From contig JAHFMN010000001.1 in the NCBI GenBank assembly GCA_023264445.1, positions 29,707 through 69,927 on the forward strand: DNA of 40,221 nucleotides, given 5' to 3'. Origin of the DNA: Candidatus Kaiserbacteria bacterium (GTDB taxonomy: Bacteria > Patescibacteriota > Minisyncoccia > Phycocordibacterales > Phycocordibacteraceae). Shown piece after piece: positions 9,407-19,478 of the stretch (positions are counted from its first letter, which is position 1; each line of letters begins with the position of its first letter). A program made the position numbers and the translations under genes. Below the pieces are notes generated by a model that had not been told where the DNA came from, searched no databases, and was given only the letters and a program-made list of their open reading frames with translations.

Positions 9407-9802
9407 ATGTCAAAGAAAATTATTTTGTGGATTTCAGGTATCGCTACACTTGGTTTGTTTACAATAGGTACGTTTGGTACATACCAGATTTGTAGCAGCA
9501 ATGAAAATTGTATTAATACTCTGCATTCTTTTTTTATCCATTTTTTGCCGATCATCCCGGTTTTTGTTTTTTCGCTCATTACATACAAGATGCGGGAGGA
9601 GACTTATCACGCATGGGCCCGCTTCGCCTACGCATGGATACCGCTCTCCATGCTCCTCATCCTCCTTGCGCCGGAATATAGCTCTGACTGGATGTTCCCG
9701 GTGGTGAAGGGGACCGTCGCCTTCTTCTCCTCGCTTCTTTTCGTCATCATTTCCTCTCTCATCATCCTTTGGAAGCATTTGGCGCCACGGCCGGTGGAGT
9801 AA
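9407..9802 (+). CDS. Small multi-pass membrane protein, unknown function
   Basis: 131-aa ORF with several hydrophobic segments. Confidence 0.6.
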   Translation: MSKKIILWISGIATLGLFTIGTFGTYQICSSNENCINTLHSFFIHFLPIIPVFVFSLITYKMREETYHAWARFAYAWIPLSMLLILLAPEYSSDWMFPVVKGTVAFFSSLLFVIISSLIILWKHLAPRPVE

Positions 9803-9808
9803 AGAGAA

Positions 9809-9835
9809 GCGCCTCGCTGCGGAGCAGCGAGGCGC
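9809..9835. terminator. Hairpin between convergent genes
   Basis: gcgcctcgctgc-gga-gcagcgaggcgc, 12-bp perfect stem. Confidence 0.7.
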
Positions 9836-9847
9836 GGGTGAAGAAGC

Positions 9848-10528
9848 TTAGGAGGGGAGGAGCATCGTCTTGTTCCAGATCCACGACGGGAGCTCCCGGA
9901 TGGAGGGGATGACGTGGCTTTCCGGCACCGAGAACCCTCGGTGATGCTCGCTGCGGTACGGGCCCGTCTCCACGACAAGCGTCGTGATGCCGGCACTACG
10001 GCCTGCCTCGACGTCGTAGTACGTGTCGCCGACAAAGAGGCATTCCTCTCGGCGCACGCCCTGCCGAGCAAGCGTTTGCAGGATGCCGGTGAAGGCGCGC
10101 CCATCGGGCTTGGTGTAGCCGGAATCTTCGTACGCGGTGATGCGGGCGAAGTAATTCTGCAGGCGTTCGCGCGCAAGTATCGGCATGAGCCTCGTGCGGT
10201 AGCGCGAGGTGAGCATGCACACCGCGTATCCTCGATCGTGGAGCCACTTGAGCGTTTCGTGGGCGCCCTCGATGAGAGGAATGGGATCCACAATATCTAC
10301 CTCTTCCCAGTCCAGATACAGACGCCTCGCACGTTCCTGCTCGATACCGAAAGCGTTTTGCAGGAACTCAACGCCCGACTGGCCCCAGGTGGCGAGCATC
10401 TTCTGCTGAACCGCCGGAGAAAAATCGAGGTTGTTACGCTCAGCAAGCCGGCCCAAGTGCTTGAAGGCATGCCGGAATGAATCGAAAAGCGTCCCGTCGA
10501 AATCAGCAATCATCGCCTTGTAGTGCAT
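9848..10528 (-). CDS. HAD-superfamily hydrolase (phosphoglycolate phosphatase-like)
   Basis: 'AMIADFDGTLFDSF' motif I, 'MLTSRYR' motif II, 'CLFVGDTYYDVEAGRSAGITTLVV' motif IV. Start at internal Met behind SD AGGAGGTG. Confidence 0.9.
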   Translation of the reverse strand: MHYKAMIADFDGTLFDSFRHAFKHLGRLAERNNLDFSPAVQQKMLATWGQSGVEFLQNAFGIEQERARRLYLDWEEVDIVDPIPLIEGAHETLKWLHDRGYAVCMLTSRYRTRLMPILARERLQNYFARITAYEDSGYTKPDGRAFTGILQTLARQGVRREECLFVGDTYYDVEAGRSAGITTLVVETGPYRSEHHRGFSVPESHVIPSIRELPSWIWNKTMLLPS

Positions 10529-10565
10529 GGCACCCACCTCCTCTAGAAAGAATATGTCCGAGGCA

Positions 10566-10594
10566 ATAATAGGGAACAACTAGCCACGCGTCAA
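10566..10594 (-). promoter_or_regulatory. Sigma70-like promoter TTGACG-N17-TATTAT for the HAD gene
   Basis: Read on minus strand; followed by a ~35-nt leader with SD. Confidence 0.7.
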
Positions 10595-10607
10595 TAAAGA
10601 TAAAAAA

Positions 10608-10627
10608 ACGCCCCTATGTCGGGGCGT
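10608..10627 (-). terminator. Intrinsic terminator of gene 10643-11278
   Basis: acgcccc-tatgtc-ggggcgt, followed on the minus strand by a run of seven T. Confidence 0.85.
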
Positions 10628-10642
10628 GTGTCCATTTCTCCT

Positions 10643-11278
10643 TCAGGTCGCTAGCTCGGGTTCTTCTACGCCCGTAACCATCCTCTTCATTACATCCTCG
10701 TGCTTTACGTAATGAGTCTTGCGATTCATCGCGCCGCGCGAATCAGAAGAAAGAATGATTCGATAGCTGACCGTGGCCTTGTCGGTCTCTGCGTGTTCCT
10801 CCACCACCTTCGCAACCTGGATCAAGTCCGGCATCATGGCGACGAGAATATGCTCGAACGCGCGGGGAATATTCGTGAGGTTCCTTTCCCCGACACGGTG
10901 CTCATATTCAAACTTCCCCCCGACATAGACCAAGATCGATACATGCGTGTAGCGCGACGTACCCGACAGTCCCTCCTTGATCCTCGAGTAAATGAAGGTT
11001 TCCAGGAGCTTACGAGCTCTTGATTCCATGCTGGAGCTGACTCTCCGCACCCGACCGGGGAGGGCAAAGCCCTTCTCCCAAATCGAGATGAGATGCTCCT
11101 CACGGACAAGAGCAATTTTGCATTCCTTATCGGGTGGCGAATAGAACAGAAAAAACAGCGTATTCCCGTCCGACCCTAGGTACACTGTGGCGCCTGCGGC
11201 GAGGATGGAAAGCACATCATCACTGTACATCTTGGTGCGGCCGTTGATGCGTTCGGCCGCGTGAACGGTGAACTTCAT
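10643..11278 (-). CDS. Conserved-looking hypothetical protein with DUF4258-like N-terminus (weak)
   Basis: 'FTVHAAERINGRTKMYSDDVLSILAAGATVYLG'; start chosen at Met after GGAGG. Confidence 0.55.
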   Translation of the reverse strand: MKFTVHAAERINGRTKMYSDDVLSILAAGATVYLGSDGNTLFFLFYSPPDKECKIALVREEHLISIWEKGFALPGRVRRVSSSMESRARKLLETFIYSRIKEGLSGTSRYTHVSILVYVGGKFEYEHRVGERNLTNIPRAFEHILVAMMPDLIQVAKVVEEHAETDKATVSYRIILSSDSRGAMNRKTHYVKHEDVMKRMVTGVEEPELAT

Positions 11279-11309
11279 ACGGCCTCCAAAGGTTGTTGAA
11301 TCCACGAGC

Positions 11310-11338
11310 AATGTACATCGATTCTGGATAAAAGTCAA
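11310..11338 (-). promoter_or_regulatory. Sigma70-like promoter TTGACT-N17-TACATT
   Basis: Minus strand, upstream of gene 10643-11278. Confidence 0.65.
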
Positions 11339-11382
11339 CAGACCCTATCGGGCTTCTGACCGCTTTCACTCTGCTCAATTTG

Positions 11383-11463
11383 TGCCGGGGGAGAGACTTG
11401 AACTCTCATGTCTTGCGACGAGGGGTTTTGAATCCCTTGCGTATACCATTTCGCCACCCCGGC
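11383..11463 (-). tRNA. tRNA-Leu (anticodon CAA)
   Basis: RC gccggggtggcgaaatggtatacgcaagggattcaaaacccct...gagttcaagtctctcccccggca: acceptor, T-arm GTTCAAGTC, long variable arm, loop TTCAAAA. Confidence 0.9.
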
Positions 11464-11531
11464 ATGTCCTCCATAGCTTTACGCGACGGAGGGCGATGAA
11501 TTGCACGATACCATATGCTAAAATCTGTTGC

Positions 11532-12503
11532 ATGAATGATGATGCGCGCTACATCCCGACCAAATATGATTCGGTCTTCTGGATTGATGTAGACCGCATC
11601 ATCCCGAATCCATACCAGCCGCGAAAAGAGTTCAGCGAGGAGGGATTGAAGTCGCTTGCAGAGAGCATTCGCCAGTACGGCGTGCTTCAGCCGCTTGTCG
11701 TGAGCCGCACCGACGTCGAGAAGCCAGACGGCCTCGAGAGCGTGTACGAGCTCATTGCGGGTGAGCGGCGCTTGCGCGCAAGCAAGCTCGCGGGGCTGAA
11801 GCAGGTGCCCGTCGTCATCCGCCAAGGAGACAGTAATCTCACCAAGCTCGAACTCGCCATCATAGAGAATCTCCAGAGGGAAGACCTCAATGCGATAGAC
11901 CGGGCAAAAGCACTTCAGAAACTCATTGATGAGTTCGGCATCTCGCACGCCGAGACTGCGGCAAAAATCGGCAAGAGCCGCGAATATGTCTCCAACTCGC
12001 TCCGACTCCTTTCTCTCCCCGAGCATATGCAGACCGCTATCGTGAACAAGGAAATTAATGAAGGGCACGCGCGCCCGCTGCTCGCGCTCAACAGCCGCCC
12101 CGAGGAGCGAGAGACGCTCTTCAAGGAAATCATTTTGAAAAAATTGCCGGTCCGGGCGGCCGAGCGCATCGCGCGCTCCATCGCCCAGGAGCGCGTGCAT
12201 AAACACCATCGTAAGTCGCTTGAGATGGTCGAGATCGAAAAGGCGCTCACCGAAACGCTCGGCACCCGCGTCATCATAGAGACTAATGCCGAAGGCGGCC
12301 GGCTCCTTATTGATTTCTTTTCTCCCGACGATCTGCAACAGCTCGTGGCTGCACTGGCTGCCGAGCAAAAAGGAAAGGAGGCAGAAACGCCTGCATCACC
12401 AGTCTTTCCAAACACGACCCAGCTTCCGGACGACTTGATAGCGCCCGCCGCACCGGAAGAATCAGACGACGAGCTCTACTCGGTCAGCAATTTCAGCGTT
12501 TAA
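11532..12503 (+). CDS. parB: ParB/Spo0J-family chromosome partition protein
   Basis: 'IDVDRIIPNPYQPRKEFSEEGLKSLAESIRQYGVLQPLVV', 'ELIAGERRLRASKLAGL', 'IENLQREDLNAIDRAKAL'. Confidence 0.95.
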   Translation: MNDDARYIPTKYDSVFWIDVDRIIPNPYQPRKEFSEEGLKSLAESIRQYGVLQPLVVSRTDVEKPDGLESVYELIAGERRLRASKLAGLKQVPVVIRQGDSNLTKLELAIIENLQREDLNAIDRAKALQKLIDEFGISHAETAAKIGKSREYVSNSLRLLSLPEHMQTAIVNKEINEGHARPLLALNSRPEERETLFKEIILKKLPVRAAERIARSIAQERVHKHHRKSLEMVEIEKALTETLGTRVIIETNAEGGRLLIDFFSPDDLQQLVAALAAEQKGKEAETPASPVFPNTTQLPDDLIAPAAPEESDDELYSVSNFSV

Positions 12504-14098
12504 TTTATTTTCCTATGTTGATGTCGGCGTCGCCGGCGACCGGGCTTTGACGGCTCGGTCATCCCGAGTGCGTTCTTAATGTGTCGTCGGGCAAGGGACG
12601 TGCGCACAAAGTCAAGCCATTTCGGAGAGGGATGCGCCGAATCACGCCGTATGATTTCCACCACCTCGCCGTTGCCGAGCACGGTATCAAACGGGACGAG
12701 TTTGCCATTCACTTTTGCACCCTGGATGTGGTCTCCCAAATCGCTATGTATTGCATAGGCGAAGTCAATCGGCGTCGACTTCGCAGGTAGATCGATGACG
12801 TCCCCATCGGGAGTAAAGACGAATACGCGATGCGAGAAGAAATCTTCCTTCAGCCCCTCGACGAACGCTTCAGAACCCGCTATATCAGTATGCGCTTCAG
12901 CAAGCTCGGCAAGCCATGGCGGGATTTTTCCAACCCCCTTCGTCTCGTTGTTTTTCTTTGTGATTTTCATGAGCGAGGGTATGAGCGAGCGGATCCACGT
13001 AAATGAGAGCGATGAAAATCTACTTTTCTGCACGCTCTTATCGAGCCTCTCGATTTCTTTGCCGAGCTGTTTGTATGACATGTGCGACGCGATACCGAAC
13101 ATCGCATGCCGGTGCATCTCTTCGGTGCGAATCTGAATCTCAACGATGCCCGCCTGCGGCGTCACGATCGTGGTATGGAGCGACTGGTACCCATTTGGCT
13201 TCGGGAAGGCGATGTAATCTTTGAATTCTCCCGGCAGTGGCCGATAGAGTGCGTGCACGAGCCCGAGCGTGGTATAGCAGTCCTCGATGGTTGGTACGAT
13301 GAGGCGAAGCGCGGCAATATCGTGAATGAGGTTGATGTCCTCATTTTTCCGCTTCAGCTTCTGGTGCAGACTCCAGAGGCCTTTCATGCGAATGTCGGAA
13401 TCAACATTCTTCAATCCTTTTTTCGTGAGCTCGCGAAGTAGCTCCTTCTGCACGGCGGCGAGACCGTCTTCGGTTTCTTGGGTCTTCAGTTTGCGCAGTT
13501 CCGCGGTGTGTCGTGCAGCATCTGGATCGACAAAGGGAAAGGCGAGATCTTCCAGTTCGCGCTTTACCTTGCCCATACCGAGCCGATCGGCGATCGGCGC
13601 GTAGATCTCAAGTGTCTCAAGCGCGATACGGCTGCGCTTATGCCCGGGCACGTGTTCAAGGGTTTCCATATTATGAAAGCGGTCCGCGAGCTTCACGATA
13701 AGTACGCGAATGTCGCTTGCGGTAGCGACGAGGAGGCGGCGCAGCGATTCTGCGTGGCGTTCAGCACCGCGATATTTGTGCGTGCCGAGCTTCGTCACGC
13801 CATCAACGATGAAGAACAATTCCTTTCCAAATTCCTTTTCAATCTCTTCGCGCGAGATACAGCCGTCTTCTACAGCATCATGGAGGAGTCCTGCGGCGAT
13901 AGTCGTCGCGTCCATGCCGTATTCGGCAAGAATCTTTGCCACGGCTGCCGGGTGGACGAAGTATGGCTCGCCCGAGTAGCGGGTATGGCCCGCGTGTGCC
14001 TTCTTAGAGAGATCATATGCTTTTTCGATAAAGGCGCTCTCCTCTGGAGAAGCTGCCGACATTGCGCCGATAATCTCCTTGACGGTCGTCATAGACAA
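12500..14098 (-). CDS. RelA/SpoT-family (p)ppGpp synthetase/hydrolase with HD, synthetase and TGS domains
   Basis: 'HTRYSGEPYFVHPAAVAKIL...GLLHDAVEDG', 'DYIAFPKPNGYQSLHTTI', 'VFVFTPDGDVIDLPAKSTPIDFAYAIHSDLGDHIQGAKVNG'. Confidence 0.95.
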   Translation of the reverse strand: MSMTTVKEIIGAMSAASPEESAFIEKAYDLSKKAHAGHTRYSGEPYFVHPAAVAKILAEYGMDATTIAAGLLHDAVEDGCISREEIEKEFGKELFFIVDGVTKLGTHKYRGAERHAESLRRLLVATASDIRVLIVKLADRFHNMETLEHVPGHKRSRIALETLEIYAPIADRLGMGKVKRELEDLAFPFVDPDAARHTAELRKLKTQETEDGLAAVQKELLRELTKKGLKNVDSDIRMKGLWSLHQKLKRKNEDINLIHDIAALRLIVPTIEDCYTTLGLVHALYRPLPGEFKDYIAFPKPNGYQSLHTTIVTPQAGIVEIQIRTEEMHRHAMFGIASHMSYKQLGKEIERLDKSVQKSRFSSLSFTWIRSLIPSLMKITKKNNETKGVGKIPPWLAELAEAHTDIAGSEAFVEGLKEDFFSHRVFVFTPDGDVIDLPAKSTPIDFAYAIHSDLGDHIQGAKVNGKLVPFDTVLGNGEVVEIIRRDSAHPSPKWLDFVRTSLARRHIKNALGMTEPSKPGRRRRRHQHRKIN

Positions 14099-14127
14099 CC
14101 ACTATACACCAAGCCCGCTTTGTGTGC

Positions 14128-16521
14128 CTATTTCAGGTATTCAGCCGCCTCTTCTGGCGTAAGCGCGTCGGATTTCACTGTCTCGGGCAGGTAGATGCGG
14201 CGGAGGCCTTTCTTCAGAAAGAGTCCCTGCTTTGATTTGTAGAGCACAAGCATTTTCCCGGTGCGCGGATGTTTGCCGATTTCTTTTACGATGTCCACGC
14301 CCTTAGGCGGTTTCTTCGGTTCGGCGAGGAGCGTGAGCGCTGCATCGAGCGTGATGGTATACGGATCGCCAACCTTTGCTTTAAGTGAGCGGAATTCGCC
14401 GTCGCTTCCGACATACGGCCCAAACTGTCCGGTTGATGCGAAGACTGGCTTGCCGGTTGAGGGGTGCATCCCCAGCTCGCGCGGGAGCGAGAGGTACTTC
14501 ACCGCGTCTGCAAGCGTAATAGTCGCGAGGTCAGTGCCTTTCGGGATACTCGCGCGCTTCGCGGCGGTCTTCGGCCGGCCCTTTCCACGTTTCGTCACTT
14601 TCTTTTTTCCTCTAGCAGTCAGTTCTGGATCTGGAGAGGGCGCTTCCTCGGGGAGGGCCATCTCTACATACGGCCCAAAGCGTCCGGTCTTGATATAAAT
14701 GGGTGCGCCTGTATCGGGATGATTGCCGATTGGTTCATCGGGTTTGAGCTCGGTCCCATCCTCCATGCGTGCGCCAAGGCAGTCAGGATAGCGCTTGCAG
14801 CTCATGAACACGCCACCGCGCCCGAGCTTGAGTTCCATCGGACTGCCACATAAGGGGCAGGGGAATTCACTCGAAACATCGCCGAGTGATGTCGCCTTCG
14901 GCAGCTTGTCTTTCGCACGCACTGCTTTCTCAAACGGGCCATAAAAAGCAGAGAGCGTTTCCGTGTAGCCGCGTTCGCCGCGCGCGATCTCGTCGAGCTC
15001 GTCTTCCATTTCTGCAGTAAAGGTGTCATTCACGTATTCCGGGAAATGTTCTTCAAGCCATCCGGAGACGACCATGCCGGTTGCTGTCGGCTTTAGAGAG
15101 CGTCCGAGCTTCTCAACGTAGCCGCGATCCACGATGGTCTTCATGATGGAAGCATAGGTCGAGGGGCGACCAATGCCGCGTTTCTCAAGCTCCTTGATGA
15201 GGCCCGCCTCGGTGTAGCGGTTTGGCGGTTCGGTCTGCTTTTCCTCGGCCATAAGCGAAAGGAGTGAGAGTATCTCGCCGATGGCGAGCTTCGGCAACTC
15301 AACGTCTTCGCCGCGCGCGCGCGTATCGAGCGCGAGCCATCCGGGGAAGAGTACACGCGAGCCATTTGCGGTAAATAAGGGGATCCCCACATTGGCCTTC
15401 ACTGAAACAGAGGTGCGCATGATGCGCGCGGCCGCCATCTGTGAAGCGAGGGCACGCGTCCGGATGAGCTCATAGAGCTCCGTTTCGTCCGGTGTGGTAC
15501 CCGCACGCGTTTTCCCCGGATCGGTCGGGCGCACGGCCTCATGCGCCTCCTGCGCATTCTTGCTCGTCGTTTTGTATACGCGCGTTCGTACATATTCTTT
15601 TCCAAATTGTTGTTCGACGACGCTCGCCATCTTTGCGACTGCCTCCTTTCCAAGATTTACCGAGTCGGTGCGCATGTAGGTAATATGACCCGCTTCATAG
15701 AGCTTTTGTGCCGCGCGCATCGTACGTGATGGAGCAAAACCGAGTCGAGTGGAAGCGGTCTGCTGCAAGGTTGAGGTAGTGAAGGGGGGACGCGGATTAC
15801 GCTCTTCTGCTTTTTCGGCGACATCAGCGACAGTCCATTCCGCACCTCTGCCCGCCTGCACGATGCGATCAGCTTCTTCTTGGGTCGCTGGTTGCTCGAT
15901 GCACGTGGTGGCGATATCGCCCGCCTTGCTCTTGAAGAGCGCATTCAATATGAAATAGGTAACGGGTATGAACGCTTTTATCTCGCGCTCGCGCTCGGCG
16001 AGGATACGGAGCGCCGGCGACTGCACGCGTCCGGCCGAGAGCCCGTAGCGCACCTTCTTCCAGATAAGGCCGGAGAGGTCATAGCCGACGATGCGGTCGA
16101 GGACGCGCCGCGCCTCTTGCGCCTCGCGCAGATGTTCGTCGATAGCACGCGGATGGGCAAGCGCTTCTTCGATGGCGGCTTTGGTGATTTCGTGAAAGAC
16201 CACTCGCTTCGGCTTCTTCAAGCCGGCGACTTCCTTGATATGCCAGGCAATAGCTTCACCTTCGCGATCAGGGTCGGTTGCCAGATATATTTCGTCCGCT
16301 TTTTCTGCCGCATGTTCTATCTTTGCAATCACCTCCCGTTTCTCCGCAGGCACGACGTAGCGCGGCACGAAGCCGCCCTCGATGTCGACGGCGTCTTTGT
16401 TGCTTTTCGGCAAATCGCGCACATGGCCCACTGAAGCAAGGACTGTGTAGTCTTTGCCCAGATAGTGCCCGATGGTGCGCGCCTTTGTCGGTGATTCGAC
16501 GATAAGTAATTTTTTCCCCAC
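14128..16521 (-). CDS. topA: DNA topoisomerase I (GTG start)
   Basis: 'KLLIVESPTKARTIGHYLGKDYTVLASVGHVRDLP', 'ITYMRTDSVNL', 'CPLCGSPMELKLGRGGVFMSCKRYPDC'. Confidence 0.97.
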   Translation of the reverse strand: MGKKLLIVESPTKARTIGHYLGKDYTVLASVGHVRDLPKSNKDAVDIEGGFVPRYVVPAEKREVIAKIEHAAEKADEIYLATDPDREGEAIAWHIKEVAGLKKPKRVVFHEITKAAIEEALAHPRAIDEHLREAQEARRVLDRIVGYDLSGLIWKKVRYGLSAGRVQSPALRILAEREREIKAFIPVTYFILNALFKSKAGDIATTCIEQPATQEEADRIVQAGRGAEWTVADVAEKAEERNPRPPFTTSTLQQTASTRLGFAPSRTMRAAQKLYEAGHITYMRTDSVNLGKEAVAKMASVVEQQFGKEYVRTRVYKTTSKNAQEAHEAVRPTDPGKTRAGTTPDETELYELIRTRALASQMAAARIMRTSVSVKANVGIPLFTANGSRVLFPGWLALDTRARGEDVELPKLAIGEILSLLSLMAEEKQTEPPNRYTEAGLIKELEKRGIGRPSTYASIMKTIVDRGYVEKLGRSLKPTATGMVVSGWLEEHFPEYVNDTFTAEMEDELDEIARGERGYTETLSAFYGPFEKAVRAKDKLPKATSLGDVSSEFPCPLCGSPMELKLGRGGVFMSCKRYPDCLGARMEDGTELKPDEPIGNHPDTGAPIYIKTGRFGPYVEMALPEEAPSPDPELTARGKKKVTKRGKGRPKTAAKRASIPKGTDLATITLADAVKYLSLPRELGMHPSTGKPVFASTGQFGPYVGSDGEFRSLKAKVGDPYTITLDAALTLLAEPKKPPKGVDIVKEIGKHPRTGKMLVLYKSKQGLFLKKGLRRIYLPETVKSDALTPEEAAEYLK

Positions 16522-16553
16522 GCTTCACTCATAGCGCGTATACCTATATATGG

Positions 16554-17333
16554 TCAAGTGATGCTCACGTGTATTGGATGATGATCAGAGCCGAATCGGT
16601 CCGATATGACGACCGCATGTGTGATGGAAAATGAGTGAGAAACGAGTATGTGATCGAGCTGGGATTGTGAGAGAGGATGCGTGATGCCGCCGATAAGCGG
16701 ATTAACGAGCTGATGCTCGACAAAGCGCCGCTGGATGCGGGTGCGCTCGCGGCTGTAGAGCGCTGCATCGCTGATGCCGCCGCCAAGGAGCCAATTCAGT
16801 ATGGAGATGTGCGGCGCTTCAATCGTATTGAAATCACCACAGACGATGGACGGCCGAGCTGCGTCGCGCTCTGCCATCGCCGCTTCAAATTCTTTCAGGC
16901 GCCATGAGGGGTGGGCAAGGATGAGATGGAGATTGAATACGCGTATGCTGCTTGGCATCCCTGCGACACGGATATCGGCGAAGATCGCGCCGCGGTTGCG
17001 CAGCTTCGAAAAACTAAAAAGCCGCATGAGCCGCACGAATAGGTGAGTGCGTAGTGGCAAGAGATCCCAGTAATCGGGGAAGGGAATCTCGCCCTGCGCA
17101 GTGATGGGGTGCTTAGAAAGGATGACGACGTAGTTGCGCACGACGCCTTCCCGGAAGACTCGTTCGCCATCGATGCGATAGGCGATGGAGCAGGGGAGCG
17201 CCTGCAAGCGCTTAAGAAAATCCTCAGGTACCTCCTGAAGGCAGAACACATCGAAATCGCTCTCCGCGATGAAGGCGTATGCGCGGTCGAGTTCCTGATT
17301 GCGGAACAGCATGTTCCAGGAGTAGATTTTCAT
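16554..17333 (-). CDS. Endonuclease/exonuclease/phosphatase-family protein
   Basis: 'KIYSWNMLFRNQELDRAYAFIAESDFDVFCLQEV', 'SIVCGDFNTIEAP', 'QLDHILVS', 'FGSDHHPI'. Confidence 0.9.
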   Translation of the reverse strand: MKIYSWNMLFRNQELDRAYAFIAESDFDVFCLQEVPEDFLKRLQALPCSIAYRIDGERVFREGVVRNYVVILSKHPITAQGEIPFPDYWDLLPLRTHLFVRLMRLFSFSKLRNRGAIFADIRVAGMPSSIRVFNLHLILAHPSWRLKEFEAAMAERDAARPSIVCGDFNTIEAPHISILNWLLGGGISDAALYSRERTRIQRRFVEHQLVNPLIGGITHPLSQSQLDHILVSHSFSITHAVVISDRFGSDHHPIHVSIT

Positions 17334-18187
17334 GTTCGGTGCCAGGAACCGAACTCCTCTTTTGCGAGACCGCGTAACTCAAGCGCGACGAGTGCAGTGA
17401 GGAGTTCGCCTGCGGCGCCTGCGGCGCCGCGGAGAATTTCATCCCGTGTTTTTGGCTCTTCTAGCATATTCCAGATAACAAGCTCGACCTCCTCAAGGTC
17501 GCTCGGTGTCGCGCCGCGCTCGCTGACCTCGCGCGGCGGTATCCCAAGTACCTCAAGGATATGAAGCGGTTCGCTCACTAATGCCGCGCCGAGACGTATA
17601 AAAAGGTGGGGGCCAAACGCATGCGGATCGCCTATGCGGTGGGGAATGCAGAGCAGGTCGCGGTTGTATTCGCTCGCAAGCCGCGCAGTGATGAGCGTGC
17701 CGGACTTATTTCCTGCTTCTATGACCAGCACGGCATCTGCCATTCCGACCATGATGCGATTACGGGAAGGGAATTCTTTCAGCCACGGCTTATGCATCGG
17801 TTCCTGTTCCGATATGAGCGCGCCACCTGAGGCAAGAATATCTTTGGCAAGATTGAAATTCGTACGCGGACTGATGACCGCATCATCGAGTCCGGAACCG
17901 GGAATGGCGACGGTATGCAAGCCGGAGGCAAGCGCCGCCCTATGTGCGCAAGCATCGGCACCAAGCGCAAGTCCGCTCACGATGGAGATGGGATAGCCCG
18001 CAAGACCCATGATGAGTTTCTCGCATGCTTCCTGCCCATACCGCGTCATCGCACGACTGCCCACGACGGTGAGATAGCTCGTCCCATCCGGCGGCAGGGC
18101 ACCTCGTATCCAAAGCTTTTTCGGCAGTTGCGGTATCTCGAGAAGCTGCTTCGGCCACTCAGCGTGTTCCAATTCTCGAATCTCCAT
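17330..18187 (-). CDS. dprA: DNA-processing protein DprA
   Basis: 'LTVVGSRAMTRYGQEACEKLI', 'IVSGLALGADACAHRAAL', 'VIEAGNKSGTLITARLASEYNRDLLCIP'. Confidence 0.93.
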   Translation of the reverse strand: MEIRELEHAEWPKQLLEIPQLPKKLWIRGALPPDGTSYLTVVGSRAMTRYGQEACEKLIMGLAGYPISIVSGLALGADACAHRAALASGLHTVAIPGSGLDDAVISPRTNFNLAKDILASGGALISEQEPMHKPWLKEFPSRNRIMVGMADAVLVIEAGNKSGTLITARLASEYNRDLLCIPHRIGDPHAFGPHLFIRLGAALVSEPLHILEVLGIPPREVSERGATPSDLEEVELVIWNMLEEPKTRDEILRGAAGAAGELLTALVALELRGLAKEEFGSWHRT

Positions 18188-18209
18188 TCGTGCAGTATAC
18201 TAGGAGCAC

Positions 18210-19478
18210 ATGCTCGACATACATTTTATCCGAGAGAACGCCGATATCATGAAGGCGGGTGCGGCGAAAAAGCATATCGAGGTAGACCTCGATCGTCTGT
18301 TCGCCGTTGACGATGAACGCAAGCGCCTGCGGCTAGAACTCGACACGAAACGCGCGGAACAGAATCGCCGGAGCAATGAAATTCAGCTTCTGAAGGGCGA
18401 TGAGCGCAAGAACGTCATCGAGCAGATGCAGCATCTGAAAGCCGGCATGAGCGAGACTGAAGAACGATTGAAGGAAGTAATGGTGGAGTGGCAGCGGCTG
18501 ATGCTGACGGTGCCGAACATTCCGGATATGTCGGTGCCCGATGGCGCGAGCGACGCCGAGAACCTGGAGGTGAAGAAATGGGGCACGCCGACGGAGTTTT
18601 CATTTACGCCGAAGGACCACGTTACTCTTATGACGGCACTCGACATCGCCGACTTCGAGCGCGGGGCAAAGGTCGCCGGCTTCCGCGGCTATTTCCTCAA
18701 AGGTGATGGCGTCCTGCTCGCAAATGCCGTCTGGCAGCTTGCGCTCAAACATTTCTCCGCGAAGGGCATGACGCTTATGAGCGTGCCGAGCTTGGTGCGC
18801 CGCGAAGCATTTCTCGGCACCGGGTATCTGCCGCAAGGAGAAGAGGATTTGTATAAGACGCAGGATGGAGACTATCTCGCCGGCACGGGCGAGGTGGCGA
18901 CGATGGCCTATCACATGGATGAGACGCTCGACGGCAATGCATTTCCGCTGAAGTTTCTCGCATTCTCTCCCTGCTTCCGCCGGGAAGCAGGCGCGCACGG
19001 TAAGGACGTGCGCGGCCTCATCCGCGTACATGAATTCTTCAAGTGGGAGCAGGTCATCCTCTGTAAAGCCGAGCATGATGAGTCAGTCCGCATGCATGAG
19101 CGGCTGAACCGCAATACTGAAGAGTTTATAGAACTGCTCAATATCCCGTACCACACGGTTGCGGTCTGCGGCGGCGATCTCGGGCTCGGACAAGTCAAGA
19201 AATACGATATCGAGCTCTGGGTGCCCGGTGAAAACACATATCGGGAAATCAGCTCGGCGTCGTATTTCCACGATTTCCAGACGCGCCGACTCAATATCCG
19301 CTATCGTGATGCCGAAGAGAATCTGCGTTTTCCGCACTCGCTGAACTCAACCGCGATTCCGACGCCGCGCATCCTCGTGTCTATCATCGAGAATTACCAA
19401 CAGGCCGACGGCACGATCAAGGTGCCGGAGGTCCTGGTGCCGTATGTTGGAAAGAGCATCATCGGCGCCGCAAGGTAG
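18210..19478 (+). CDS. serS: Seryl-tRNA synthetase
   Basis: 'MLDIHFIRENADIMKAGAAKK', 'LIRVHEFFKWEQV', 'YDIELWVPGENTYREISSASYFHDFQTRRLNIRYR'. Confidence 0.97.
   Translation: MLDIHFIRENADIMKAGAAKKHIEVDLDRLFAVDDERKRLRLELDTKRAEQNRRSNEIQLLKGDERKNVIEQMQHLKAGMSETEERLKEVMVEWQRLMLTVPNIPDMSVPDGASDAENLEVKKWGTPTEFSFTPKDHVTLMTALDIADFERGAKVAGFRGYFLKGDGVLLANAVWQLALKHFSAKGMTLMSVPSLVRREAFLGTGYLPQGEEDLYKTQDGDYLAGTGEVATMAYHMDETLDGNAFPLKFLAFSPCFRREAGAHGKDVRGLIRVHEFFKWEQVILCKAEHDESVRMHERLNRNTEEFIELLNIPYHTVAVCGGDLGLGQVKKYDIELWVPGENTYREISSASYFHDFQTRRLNIRYRDAEENLRFPHSLNSTAIPTPRILVSIIENYQQADGTIKVPEVLVPYVGKSIIGAAR

Noticed and set aside
11268-11531. N-terminal extension of the ParB ORF ('VPGERLELSCLATRGFESLAYTISPPRH')
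   Set aside because: This part translates across the tRNA-Leu gene; ParB starts at 11532.
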